DNA from: JBMOLC01 sp049324215
Lineage (GTDB): Bacteria; Patescibacteriota; Microgenomatia; UBA8517
Direction of reading: 5' to 3'
Assembly: GCA_049324215.1 (NCBI GenBank)
Contig: JBMOLC010000032.1
Location: 1-42,568 of the forward strand
Length of the DNA stretch: 42,568 nucleotides
In this document: in pieces, positions 16,174-23,541 of the stretch
Numbering within the stretch: the first letter of the stretch is position 1
Layout: every line of letters starts with the position of its first letter
Translations under genes and position numbers: made by a program
The notes under the pieces: model-generated
The model's input: only the letters and a program-made list of their open reading frames with translations
What the model was told of the DNA's origin: nothing
Databases searched by the model: none

Positions 16174-16180
16174 TTAACCT

Positions 16181-16486
16181 TTAGGGAAGTTTAGCAACCG
16201 CTTCCTCTTGGGTAATGTAAAGGGTTTTTTCGGCTTTAATAAATCCCAAAGATTCGGACGCTTTCTCAAAAGAGCCCAAGGAAGAAGAATGGATAAGCTC
16301 GGAATTTAAGGACTCTCTTTCGGCTAAAAGTCCTGCTTCTTCTTTCTCAAGTTTAGATAAGCTCGCTCCTGAAGTAGTCATTTCGAGGGTCAAATAAACT
16401 ATCCCGGCTAAAGTCAGGGTTCCCGCAACATACAAAAGTTTCGTACTTGGCAAAAACTTTTTATTTTTTTCTGATTTATCTCTCAT
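16181..16486 (-). CDS. ftsL: FtsL-like division protein
   Basis: A 101-residue bitopic protein with a short basic cytoplasmic N-terminus, one membrane helix (about 17-36) and an outer coiled-coil segment rich in Leu, Glu and Ser (about 42-85). Sequence similarity to FtsL is weak, as is normal for this family. The call rests on topology, size and position between rsmH and ftsI. It would scaffold the divisome with FtsB/DivIC and FtsQ. The start overlaps the rsmH stop by 4 bases. FtsB/DivIC-type proteins look alike, so the exact name is uncertain. Confidence 0.75.
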   Translation of the reverse strand: MRDKSEKNKKFLPSTKLLYVAGTLTLAGIVYLTLEMTTSGASLSKLEKEEAGLLAERESLNSELIHSSSLGSFEKASESLGFIKAEKTLYITQEEAVAKLP

Positions 16487-17388
16487 AATTTTTCTAAGAT
16501 ATAAAGCTCCGCACTCCTGGCCCTCGGATTTCTGGCAACCTCCTCCAAACTCGGCTTTACGGGCTTTCGGGTCAGAATTCTGCCTTCTTTTTCTCTTTCT
16601 TTTTGGTAAAAGAAGTCTAAAACCACCTTTTCTTCTCCGGAATGAAAGGTTATGACCAAGAGTCGTCCTTTCTTTTTCAAGAGGGAAAAGGCTTTGGGAA
16701 GTGCCTCGGTCAAATTCTCAAGCTCGGAATTAACCGCCAGCCTCAGGGCTAAAAAGGGTAAGGTAGCTGGGTGTAAATCTTTTTTTGCCCTAACCCTTTT
16801 TACCACCCTCAAGAAATCGCCGACCTTGGCAAAAGCTCTTACCTCTCGTTGCTTGCTAACTAGCCTTGCCAAAAATCTGGCCTCACCCCGCGGCAGTACC
16901 CTGGTGAAAAGTTGGGTAAGTTGGTCTTCCCTCAGGGCATTGAGTAAGTCTGCTGCCGTCAGTCCCTGTTCCGCAGGGTCAATCCGCATATCGAGCTTTG
17001 CCTCGGGATTTGTAAAGGAAAATCCGCGGCTTGCCGACAAAAGCTGGAGATTGGAAACTCCCAAGTCAAAAAGGACGCCATCGACTTGGGCAAATCCTTC
17101 TTTTTGGGCAACGAGATCGATATTCCTGAAGTTGGCGTGAGTGAGTTTAAAGGACCCCTCACTAGAATGGTGAGGGGTAGGGCAGGCTTTCTTTAATCTT
17201 CGTTCGGCAACCTCAAGCATCTTGCTATCTAACTCAATCCCCAAAACTTCGGCTCCCTTTCTAACCATCGCCAGTGTGTGTCCGCCGGTTCCCAGCGTGG
17301 CGTCGATTATCCGAGCTTTCTTTAAAGGTGCAAAAGCTTTTGTTACCTCCCCCACCAAAACGGGCTCGTGGTAATCATCTTTTTTCAT
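16483..17388 (-). CDS. rsmH: 16S rRNA (cytosine-1402-N4)-methyltransferase
   Basis: RsmH (MraW) methylates C1402 in the ribosomal P site. The SAM-binding motif DATLGTGGHT (29-38), the HEPVLVGEV N-terminus and the family signature DLGVSN (108-113) with RGFSF are present. The ATG at 17388 lies in the last codons of mraZ (14-base overlap) and gives 301 residues, the family length. The frame starting at 17523 is too long. Residues 69-80 (CPTPHHSSEGSF) are extra compared with the usual short loop after the SAM domain, and are encoded by a perfect 9-bp palindrome at 17154-17178. The reading frame is kept, so the enzyme is probably active. Confidence 0.93.
   Translation of the reverse strand: MKKDDYHEPVLVGEVTKAFAPLKKARIIDATLGTGGHTLAMVRKGAEVLGIELDSKMLEVAERRLKKACPTPHHSSEGSFKLTHANFRNIDLVAQKEGFAQVDGVLFDLGVSNLQLLSASRGFSFTNPEAKLDMRIDPAEQGLTAADLLNALREDQLTQLFTRVLPRGEARFLARLVSKQREVRAFAKVGDFLRVVKRVRAKKDLHPATLPFLALRLAVNSELENLTEALPKAFSLLKKKGRLLVITFHSGEEKVVLDFFYQKEREKEGRILTRKPVKPSLEEVARNPRARSAELYILEKL
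17154..17178. repeat. Perfect palindromic element in frame inside rsmH
   Basis: ACCCCTCAC (17154-17162) and GTGAGGGGT (17170-17178) form a 9-bp perfect stem with a 7-base loop. It codes for a Pro/His/Ser-rich loop not found in ordinary RsmH. The shape is that of a small palindromic repeat inserted without breaking the frame, comparable to Rickettsia palindromic elements. No second identical copy was found in the window, so its mobile nature is an inference. Confidence 0.5.
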
Positions 17389-17812
17389 TCTTGGCCAAAT
17401 TTTCGATAAATTCCCGAGTTGTCGCTCCGATTTCCTCTGCCTTTTTCTCCCAAGCTTCTTTGGCCCAAATTTCGGCTCTATTTCCCAATCCCAGAAAAAC
17501 AAGTTCCTGCGTGAGCTCGGCAAAGTTAGCCAAAATCTCGGGTATGACTATTCTTCCCTGACTATCGGGAGCAACCTCAAAAGCAGAACCCAAGATAAAC
17601 CTCTCGATGTCTCTGACCCCAAGGGATGCTACTCGCGAGCCTCCCGTGAGTCTATCTAAAAGAGCTTCCCACCAATCAGTACTGACCAAAACCAGACAGC
17701 CCTCGTACCATTTAGCGATAACCAGTTTCTCTCCCAGCTCCTCCAAAAATCTCTTCGGAACTGCGGTTCTTCTCTTTTCCCCTAGCTGGCCCAAATATGC
17801 ACCGATGAGCAT
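17375..17812 (-). CDS. mraZ: Transcriptional regulator MraZ
   Basis: MraZ is an AbrB-fold DNA-binding protein that represses its own dcw operon. From the ATG at 17812 the N-terminus MLIGAYLGQLGEKRRTAVP aligns residue for residue with typical MraZ. The second DxxxR motif is kept (DSQGRIVIP), while in the first the Asp is Gly (GEKRR). That start gives 145 residues and has an AAAGAGA site in front. A GTG at 17839 is in frame, lies 8 bases after a TATAGT box and would give 154 residues by leaderless initiation, so the start is not certain. It heads the division cluster and lies just after a matching operator. Confidence 0.92.
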   Translation of the reverse strand: MLIGAYLGQLGEKRRTAVPKRFLEELGEKLVIAKWYEGCLVLVSTDWWEALLDRLTGGSRVASLGVRDIERFILGSAFEVAPDSQGRIVIPEILANFAELTQELVFLGLGNRAEIWAKEAWEKKAEEIGATTREFIENLAKNEKR

Positions 17813-17833
17813 GACGTCTCTTTGGGCAGAATT

Positions 17834-17858
17834 CACCACTAAATACCACTATACACCA
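17834..17858 (-). promoter_or_regulatory. MraZ operator: three TGGTR direct repeats at 10-bp period
   Basis: On the minus strand TGGTG (17858-17854), TGGTA (17848-17844) and TGGTG (17838-17834) are each separated by 5 bases (TATAG, TTTAG). MraZ of E. coli binds TGGGN repeats with the same 5-base spacing. In Mollicutes the box is AAAGTG-like with the same period. The repeats overlap the -10 region and possible starts, the right place for self-repression. Confidence 0.75.
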
Positions 17859-17886
17859 TTCTGATACGTTTTCACGGACATGTCAA
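17848..17886 (-). promoter_or_regulatory. Promoter region of the mraZ division operon
   Basis: A consensus TTGACA lies at 17886-17881, with CAGAAT 17 bases downstream (17863-17858) as a partial -10. A better -10, TATAGT (17853-17848), lies within the operator and would work without a -35. Either way transcription starts at about 17840-17851, inside the MraZ repeats. Confidence 0.55.
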
Positions 17887-17893
17887 GAGGAAG

Positions 17894-18634
17894 TTATTCG
17901 GAGACGGCGATGAAAATCCCGATATCGGCAGACTCTCCATTGTCAAGTTTTGTCCACTCGGAATCGGAGAGGCCGTAGGGGCTGCCACCTAAGACCTCAA
18001 CCTTCCCAGAAGAGGAGGTTTTACCCGAACTAAAGACTCCATAGGGCCCAGCCGAAATGCTGCCGGGAGGGCTCTGGGGAAGCCCAAAGGTTTCCATGGT
18101 AACAAAAAAGGTCTTGGCCGGAAGTTTGTCGAATTTGAAGCTAAATTTGTTATCCGCCGCAGTTAATTCTTTTTCCCCGGATTGGAGGTGGAATTTGGTT
18201 GCAAACTTGGCCACGAGCTTTCCTTTGGCGTTTCTAAATCTTAAAGTCAGCGTTCCTGTCTCTACTCCCTCATCGTATCTAAACTTCCCTGAAGACTCGG
18301 ACCCCAAAAGAAGCTTTCTCTCAAGGGAAGATTCCCCTTTAAGGGTAATTGTTCCCGGTACTCCTTGTGTCCTTCCGTCAGGAAGGGTGTAAAGAAGCTC
18401 ATAATCAAGACTCTGGGCGTCTATTTTGAGTTTTTCTATCTTGAGAGTTAGCCAATGGCCGTCTTCCGAAGGGGTAAGGGAGGCAACCGGTCTGTCGGCA
18501 AGAGCCACGGTGGTTAATGCCTCTTCCTCTTCTTCTACCTTGGTAGCGGGTTTTCTCAGAACAAAAAAATACAAGGTCCCGATGAGTAACAGCGTTCCGC
18601 TTAAAAACAAAAGAAGCGGTAAAAACCGTTTCAT
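17894..18634 (-). CDS. Membrane-anchored extracytoplasmic protein of unknown function
   Basis: A 246-residue protein with a basic start and one N-terminal helix (about 4-26), a short acidic linker (EEEEE, near 34-38) and an outer domain rich in beta-strand-like segments. No Cys lipobox is seen. The C-terminal half contains Gly/Ser/Pro-rich loops. The family is not recognised; similar short anchored proteins are common in this type of genome. The start overlaps the glyS stop by 4 bases, so it is translated with the tRNA synthetase, although no functional link is evident. Confidence 0.7.
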   Translation of the reverse strand: MKRFLPLLLFLSGTLLLIGTLYFFVLRKPATKVEEEEEALTTVALADRPVASLTPSEDGHWLTLKIEKLKIDAQSLDYELLYTLPDGRTQGVPGTITLKGESSLERKLLLGSESSGKFRYDEGVETGTLTLRFRNAKGKLVAKFATKFHLQSGEKELTAADNKFSFKFDKLPAKTFFVTMETFGLPQSPPGSISAGPYGVFSSGKTSSSGKVEVLGGSPYGLSDSEWTKLDNGESADIGIFIAVSE

Positions 18635-19902
18635 AGGCTTAATTTATTCTCTATATACTGGGGAAGTTTGTCAATCGTCACTCTTTCCTGTTTGGCGCTA
18701 TCTCTGTCTCTAACGGTCACGGTTTCGTCTTCAAGTGTCGTAAAGTCGATTGTTACGCACCAGGGTGTTCCTATCTCGTCTTGGGCGAAGTAGCGCTTGC
18801 CAATATTGCCCCGCTCGTCCCAAGCAACATAGAACTTGCTTTTAAGCATCTGGTAAACCTTCCTTGCTTCCCGGACCAAATCCTCTTTATTGGCCAGCAG
18901 AGGAAAAACCGCAACTTTATAAGGAGCAAGCCTCGGATTGAGCTTCAAGATGAGCCGACTTCCCTCTTCGTGATAGGCCTCGATTAAGAAGAAAAGCGCC
19001 GCTCGATCAACTCCTCCGGAGGTCTCTATCACCCAAGGGTAATATTCTTTACCTTCCTCGTCTTTGTACTTCAGATTGTGGTTTTTGAGGTCATAATCGG
19101 TCCGGTTGTGGATTCCTTCGAACTCACTCCAGCCGAAGGGAGCATTGTACTCAATATCGACTGCTTTGGCCGCGTAATGGGCCCTTTCCTTATCTTCGTG
19201 GTCTCTAAAGCGAAGGTTTTCTTTACTCATCCCAAGGGAAACATACCAGTTCATTCGTGCCTCTTGCCAAAATTCAAAGATTTTATCTGCTTTCTTGACG
19301 TCGGGTTCTACAAAGTATTCAAGCTCCATCTGCTCAAATTCCCTGTCGCGAAAGGTAAAGTTTCCAGCCGTTATTTCGTTTCTAAAGGCCTTCCCTATCT
19401 GGGCAATACCAAAAGGGATTTTTATCCGGGTTGAATCAACTACGTTTTTAAAATTCACAAAGACACCCTGGGTAATTTCTCCCCTAAGGTAGGCCTTCTT
19501 TTTCCCTTCTTCGGTCGTGCCAACGTAGACCTCGGTCAAGAGATTAAATTTCTTGGGTTCGGTCAAGATCCCTCCACAATCGGGACACTTTTGTCTCTCG
19601 AGTTTGTCGGCGCGAAAGCGATGATGGCAGGATTTGCACTCGACTAAAGGATCAGTAAAGGCTGCCACGTGGCCGGATTTCTCCCACACTACCGGATTCA
19701 TGACAATTGCAGAATCGAGACCGACGACGTCGTCTCGATCGTAAACTATACTCTGCCACCACTGACCCTTGATGTTGTTTTTGAGTTCCACTCCCAAAGG
19801 CCCGTAGTCCCAAAAACCACTCATACCTCCGTAAATCTCACTGCCGGGGAAAATAAAACCTCGCCTTTTGGCGAGAGAGGTAATCTTTTCCATGAAGTCC
19901 AT
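18631..19902 (-). CDS. glyS: Glycyl-tRNA synthetase, single-chain dimeric type
   Basis: This class II synthetase charges tRNA-Gly. Motif GGMSGFWDYGPLG (25-37) is typical of the alpha2 enzyme found in Gram-positive bacteria, archaea and eukaryotes, not of the alpha2-beta2 GlyQ/GlyS of E. coli. Four cysteines (Cys89, Cys92, Cys106, Cys109) form a zinc site in the insertion. The class II motif region (NEITAGNFTFRDREFEQ) and a C-terminal anticodon-binding domain follow. At 423 residues it is a little shorter than usual (about 450-460). A TATAAT box ends 6 bases before the ATG, suggesting a leaderless mRNA. Confidence 0.95.
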   Translation of the reverse strand: MDFMEKITSLAKRRGFIFPGSEIYGGMSGFWDYGPLGVELKNNIKGQWWQSIVYDRDDVVGLDSAIVMNPVVWEKSGHVAAFTDPLVECKSCHHRFRADKLERQKCPDCGGILTEPKKFNLLTEVYVGTTEEGKKKAYLRGEITQGVFVNFKNVVDSTRIKIPFGIAQIGKAFRNEITAGNFTFRDREFEQMELEYFVEPDVKKADKIFEFWQEARMNWYVSLGMSKENLRFRDHEDKERAHYAAKAVDIEYNAPFGWSEFEGIHNRTDYDLKNHNLKYKDEEGKEYYPWVIETSGGVDRAALFFLIEAYHEEGSRLILKLNPRLAPYKVAVFPLLANKEDLVREARKVYQMLKSKFYVAWDERGNIGKRYFAQDEIGTPWCVTIDFTTLEDETVTVRDRDSAKQERVTIDKLPQYIENKLSL

Positions 19903-19908
19903 ATCTTG

Positions 19909-19914
19909 ATTATA
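19909..19914 (-). promoter_or_regulatory. -10 box of the glycyl-tRNA synthetase gene
   Basis: A perfect TATAAT on the minus strand (19914-19909) ends 6 bases before the ATG at 19902. TATACA with an 18-base spacer is a possible -35. It faces the promoter of the LCP gene within a 45-base divergent region. Confidence 0.55.
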
Positions 19915-19934
19915 GTATAGGGAGAGTTACTTTG

Positions 19935-19940
19935 TATAAT
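19935..19940 (+). promoter_or_regulatory. -10 box of the LCP-family gene
   Basis: A perfect TATAAT (19935-19940) ends 7 bases before the ATG at 19948, so the transcript should be leaderless. The only TTGATT nearby (19906-19911) is 23 bases away, too far for a -35. Confidence 0.55.
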
Positions 19941-19947
19941 GATTTGA

Positions 19948-20958
19948 ATGAAGAAAATCCTGATTCTTTTTTTCATTTCGCTTATCCTGGCCGCTCTCTT
20001 CGGGGGAAGCTACCTGGTGGCTAAATTTTCTCAAATTTTTGTCAAGGGAGAAGGGGGACAAACCTTGGAAGAGATTACCCCGCCCCCGAGCCTACCCCCC
20101 AAGGGGGGAGAGGTCAATGTGCTTCTTCTGGGGTATGGCGGGGCAGGCCACGAAGGCGCCTTACTCACCGATTCGATTATCCTTTTGACGGCTGACGTTA
20201 AATCAAAAAAAGCTGTCCTCATCTCTATCCCCCGAGACCTCTGGTTGGGAGATACCAAAATAAACTTTGCTTACGCAAAAGGAGGACAGGTCGCTAAAAA
20301 TGCTGCCAGGCTCGTCACAGGAATTTCTCCCACTTATTTTGTGGCCGTGGATTTCAATCAACTGCAAAAAATCATTGACCTTTTGGGGGGAATTACGGTT
20401 GACGTCCCCAAAACGTTTGACGATTATTTCTATCCTGTCCGCGGCAAGGAGCTCGATTTGTGCGCTAAGTCCCCCGAAGAAATAGAGGCTCTCCACCAAA
20501 AGTATTCCGGGTTTGATTTGGAAAAACAATTTACCTGCCGCTACGAACGCATCCATTTCGATAAAGGACTGACCAAAATGACCGGCGAGGAAGCCATTAA
20601 GTTCGTGCGCTCACGGCATTCAAACGAGCACGGAGGAGACTTTGCCAGAAGCGAAAGGCAATTTGCGGTCCTTAAGGGGTTAAAAGACAAACTCGTTTCC
20701 TTGGAGGTAATACCCAAAGGTGGAAAAATTATCGACCGCATTGCCGCTCTGGCCAAAACCGACCTGACGCCGCAAAAGATAAGCGAGTTCTTGGACCTAG
20801 TCGGGAACCCCTCGGAATATGCCATCCAGGAAATTCATCTCACGTTAGACAACGTTCTCACCGCAACCAACTTTAACGGCCAATTTATTCTTGTCCCCAA
20901 GGCTGGAAAGGGAAATTTCGACGAAATAAAGGGGTTTATAAAAGACAATTTAGAGTAA
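19948..20958 (+). CDS. LytR-CpsA-Psr (LCP) family glycopolymer transferase
   Basis: LCP proteins move undecaprenyl-linked glycopolymers onto peptidoglycan at the outer face of the membrane. One N-terminal helix (about 4-26) anchors the protein. The LCP core begins near residue 57. It keeps Asp75 (LLTDSI), Arg96 (SIPRDLWL), and the cluster Arg221, Arg223, Asp231, Arg234 and Arg237 around FVRSRHS and DFARSERQ, which bind the pyrophosphate lipid. At 336 residues it is complete. The linker (44-54, TPPPSLPPKGG) is encoded partly by a C6/G6 palindrome. It lies within 3 kb of the sugar transferase locus and is a candidate for attaching that glycan. The last 9 bases overlap recO. Confidence 0.9.
   Translation: MKKILILFFISLILAALFGGSYLVAKFSQIFVKGEGGQTLEEITPPPSLPPKGGEVNVLLLGYGGAGHEGALLTDSIILLTADVKSKKAVLISIPRDLWLGDTKINFAYAKGGQVAKNAARLVTGISPTYFVAVDFNQLQKIIDLLGGITVDVPKTFDDYFYPVRGKELDLCAKSPEEIEALHQKYSGFDLEKQFTCRYERIHFDKGLTKMTGEEAIKFVRSRHSNEHGGDFARSERQFAVLKGLKDKLVSLEVIPKGGKIIDRIAALAKTDLTPQKISEFLDLVGNPSEYAIQEIHLTLDNVLTATNFNGQFILVPKAGKGNFDEIKGFIKDNLE
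20095..20108. repeat. C6-AA-G6 palindrome in the linker of the LCP gene
   Basis: CCCCCC (20095-20100) and GGGGGG (20103-20108) flank AA. The segment encodes PPKGG in a low-complexity linker just after the membrane helix. It resembles the in-frame GC-rich palindrome in rsmH in type, but not in sequence. Confidence 0.35.
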
Positions 20959-21495
20959 AAATCTTTTGCCAACCCGAACGGTTGCCAGATTTCTCTCCAT
21001 CACTTCCATTAGTTTGGCATCAGGATCTAATAAAACCCTCCCCTTCGGCCAAAAACCCAAACTTGTAAGAACCTCATAGACAAACTGTTTTCTTAATTTC
21101 TTGAGTTCTTTCGCGGTAGTTAACTTGTCTAAATTTTTAAGGACATTTGTGTAAAGCTCGTAATGGGGCTCTCCCTCGCGGGTCGTACGGCCAGCAACCT
21201 CCATAAAGTAGTAAGCCAGGGCTACCTTTTTTAGGTTTTTTCGAACTAACTGGAAGTTGTCGATTATTTCAGCCTCGGTAATGATGTCCAAACCGCGGGT
21301 ATGGACTGCCGCAAATTTCATCCGGCTAAAGACTTCGATGTGGCCTCGCTTTTTACTGGTGGTCTTCCTAACGCCCTTGGCAAGAAGAGACAAACGCCCG
21401 TGGTTTCGGCTAAAGACGGAAAGAATCCTGTCCGCCTCTCCGTGATTTTTGCGAGCCAGAACAATACCCTCGTCGGAGTAGCTTCTGGGAGTCAT
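20950..21495 (-). CDS. recO: DNA repair protein RecO, short form
   Basis: RecO loads RecA onto SSB-covered DNA with RecR. The N-terminal OB-fold is clear: DEGIVLARKNHGEADRIL (8-25) then LSLLAKGVRK (35-44). A helical part follows (about 85-160). At 181 residues it is 50-60 shorter than usual. The C-terminal section that holds the zinc finger in many RecO proteins is missing, and there is no CxxC. The end overlaps the LCP gene by 9 bases, so the short end appears real and not an assembly break. A TATAAT box overlaps the end of the DUF4012 gene upstream. Confidence 0.85.
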   Translation of the reverse strand: MTPRSYSDEGIVLARKNHGEADRILSVFSRNHGRLSLLAKGVRKTTSKKRGHIEVFSRMKFAAVHTRGLDIITEAEIIDNFQLVRKNLKKVALAYYFMEVAGRTTREGEPHYELYTNVLKNLDKLTTAKELKKLRKQFVYEVLTSLGFWPKGRVLLDPDAKLMEVMERNLATVRVGKRFLL

Positions 21496-21501
21496 TTGTA
21501 A

Positions 21502-21507
21502 ATTATA
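21502..21507 (-). promoter_or_regulatory. -10 box of recO
   Basis: A perfect TATAAT (21507-21502) ends 6 bases before the recO ATG at 21495. AAGACA is a possible -35 with an 18-base spacer. It overlaps the stop region of the DUF4012 gene, so recO can be transcribed on its own and leaderless. Confidence 0.5.
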
Positions 21508-23495
21508 TACCCAAGCGTAGTTCCGTGTCTTTCTTCAGGAAAAACTCTTCCTCCCGCTTCCCCATTTTAGTTCGATAAAGAGGGGCGTCTTTCCCCGGCT
21601 GTTTTTGGATGAAGAGCTTCAGGTCTTCGTCCGCCTTAAAGGGAAGTCTGTATTTGACGGTGACTTTCGCCAATCCTTCCGGACGCAATTTGAAAAATCC
21701 CGCAAAAACACTCTTGCCAAATTCCTCGTAGGGTTGGGCCTGATCCTCCACCCCCTCAAAGGCAATTAACTCACTTCCTTGAGGAACATAAATTCTGACC
21801 CAGTTGGGCAGAACCGAGTTTAACCAACCGTCCTGTTTCTCGGGATTTTTGTAGGTGATGGTCACCGTCTTTTCGATACTCCCGTCTTTGGCCACATTAA
21901 TGACCTGTTCGACATCTTGATTGACGTAAAGATTGGATTTTCTTCCTCCCAGGTTGGCGTCATTGATATAAAGATAGTCCGCCGGGTAACCCTTGATTCT
22001 GCCTGCTATCCCGAAATCTTCAACCGCTCTCTGGGCTTTTTCGTCAAAAAGATAAATGAGTACGTGTTTTTCCAAGAAAGATTTAAAGGCCGCCGTAAAG
22101 AGCCCAGGCAGCTTTTCCTTGGGCTGCCCCATGGCGTTAGCCAGAATTGAGTTCATCAGGGGACCGATTATCTTTTTGCGGTTGTCGTAGTTGGGAGGCG
22201 TATAGACAATCTTCCCCGTTATCGGGTCCCAAACGATTGGGCCTTCGGTATCGGCAAAGCTCTCAAGTTCGTAAATTACCTGGGGGCAGGAACACTTGGG
22301 TTCAATTTGGGTACTGAAATTCCCGAAGCCTGGAACTCCGATTGGGCCCAGGGCGTCAAGGAGATAAACCAAAACCTGGGTGTCAACAGCGATGACTCCG
22401 TCGATACCACTAATACCCACGCTTTCCATTTCCGCCGTGACGAGCTCCATCGCCTCCCGGAAATCGGCAGACCAGTTCATATCCCTTAACCTCCAGTNNN
22501 NNNNNNNGAATGTAGGGACCTTTGATGTACTTGGCGATGGGGTCGGGCACTTCGATATTCGGTTTATATCTGGCATCTAAATTATAGATGTCGTTTGAAG
22601 AAACGGGCTCAAACTTGGCTTTGTCCACTTTCATAACCGCATAGGCGGTCATAAAACCACCGGTGGGCCTTAGCTCTTTGTCGTTTTGGAAAAGGACAAG
22701 ATACTCCGTCTGTCCGTCAAGACCCAGGAGGTAGGGGGAAACTTCCAGCAAAGGCTGGGCAGCTGTGACCAAGTCGGCAGCCTGGTTGGCGAGATCCAAT
22801 CCCTTTTTAATCTTTTCCCTGACCTCTTTCCCCCGAAACTTCGCCGGATAGCGGTTGGGGTTGATGTAAGTAAGCTCCCTCCTGGCCAAGTCAACCTTTT
22901 GGGAGATCTCTTCGGCTTTGGGAACCAAATCCGGCAAGGCCTTTACCAGGAAATTGATTCTTTCTTGTGTAGTTTTTGCCCCGTCGCTAGTTACCCCCTG
23001 GACACTGCCGCCACTAAATCCCAAAATGTCAGCATAAGGCTCAACTGTAAGCAGCGTAATTTCAGCCGCCTCAAGACCATAGACCCCGGCGCTAACCGCG
23101 TGGCTAGCGTCTTTAATATACGCTCCCAAAAAAGGTACTATCTTCGCCCAGGCAATAAGTTTAAAAGATTTATTTAGATCCGCGAGGGACGAGCGAGTAT
23201 TGGTTAGCTCTGTCCTGACAGCGTCGATATTCTGCCCCTTGCTGGTCTCGACCAGTTTTACCCCGGCAGCCTGGAGTCTTCTCGCCTTGCCATAAATGAC
23301 ATAGCCGGGAAGAACAATTGCTGCCAGGAAAAAAACGATGAGGATGAGGAGGCCTGCGATTAGACTAAACTTTGTCTTTGGCTTTTCCAGTGATTGGGAA
23401 GCCAACTCGGCTGCCTTAGGCACAAGTATTGATTCGGTTGTCGAATTCTCGGGTTTTATTTGCGGAATATCGATTTTTACCCCAGACTCGTCCAT
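21503..23495 (-). CDS. DUF4012 membrane protein, interrupted by an assembly gap
   Basis: The N-terminal part (23495 to the N run) has a Pro/Ser-rich cytoplasmic stretch, one membrane helix (about residues 44-68) and an outer helical region, reaching YLVLFQNDKELRPTGGF, a DUF4012 hallmark. The C-terminal part resumes after the gap with WRLRDMNWSADF and IDGVIAVDT, also DUF4012. The halves are in different frames because the true gap is not 10 bases; a multiple of 3 restores one protein of about 660 residues. DUF4012 proteins are common in CPR and Gram-positive bacteria near polysaccharide genes. They share features with LCP-linked cell-wall proteins, but no activity is known. It lies upstream of recO and beside the sugar transferase. 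Confidence 0.85.
22498..22507. other. Assembly gap (10 N)
   Basis: Ten N bases inside the DUF4012 gene. The reading frames on the two sides differ by one, so the number of N is a placeholder and not the true distance. Confidence 0.98.
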
Positions 23496-23500
23496 ACAAA

Positions 23501-23514
23501 ATAATACTACTATA
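23501..23514 (-). promoter_or_regulatory. Promoter of the DUF4012 gene
   Basis: TATAGT (23514-23509) and TATTAT (23506-23501) lie 13 and 5 bases before the ATG at 23495, in the 46-base gap after the sugar transferase gene. Either could be the -10. A very short leader is expected. Confidence 0.45.
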
Positions 23515-23541
23515 GAAGAGGGGAAATTCTAAAGGGCCAAT

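Noticed and set aside
16652..17140. A 162-codon plus-strand frame antisense to rsmH
   Set aside because: It mirrors the rsmH codons. rsmH is certain from its motifs.
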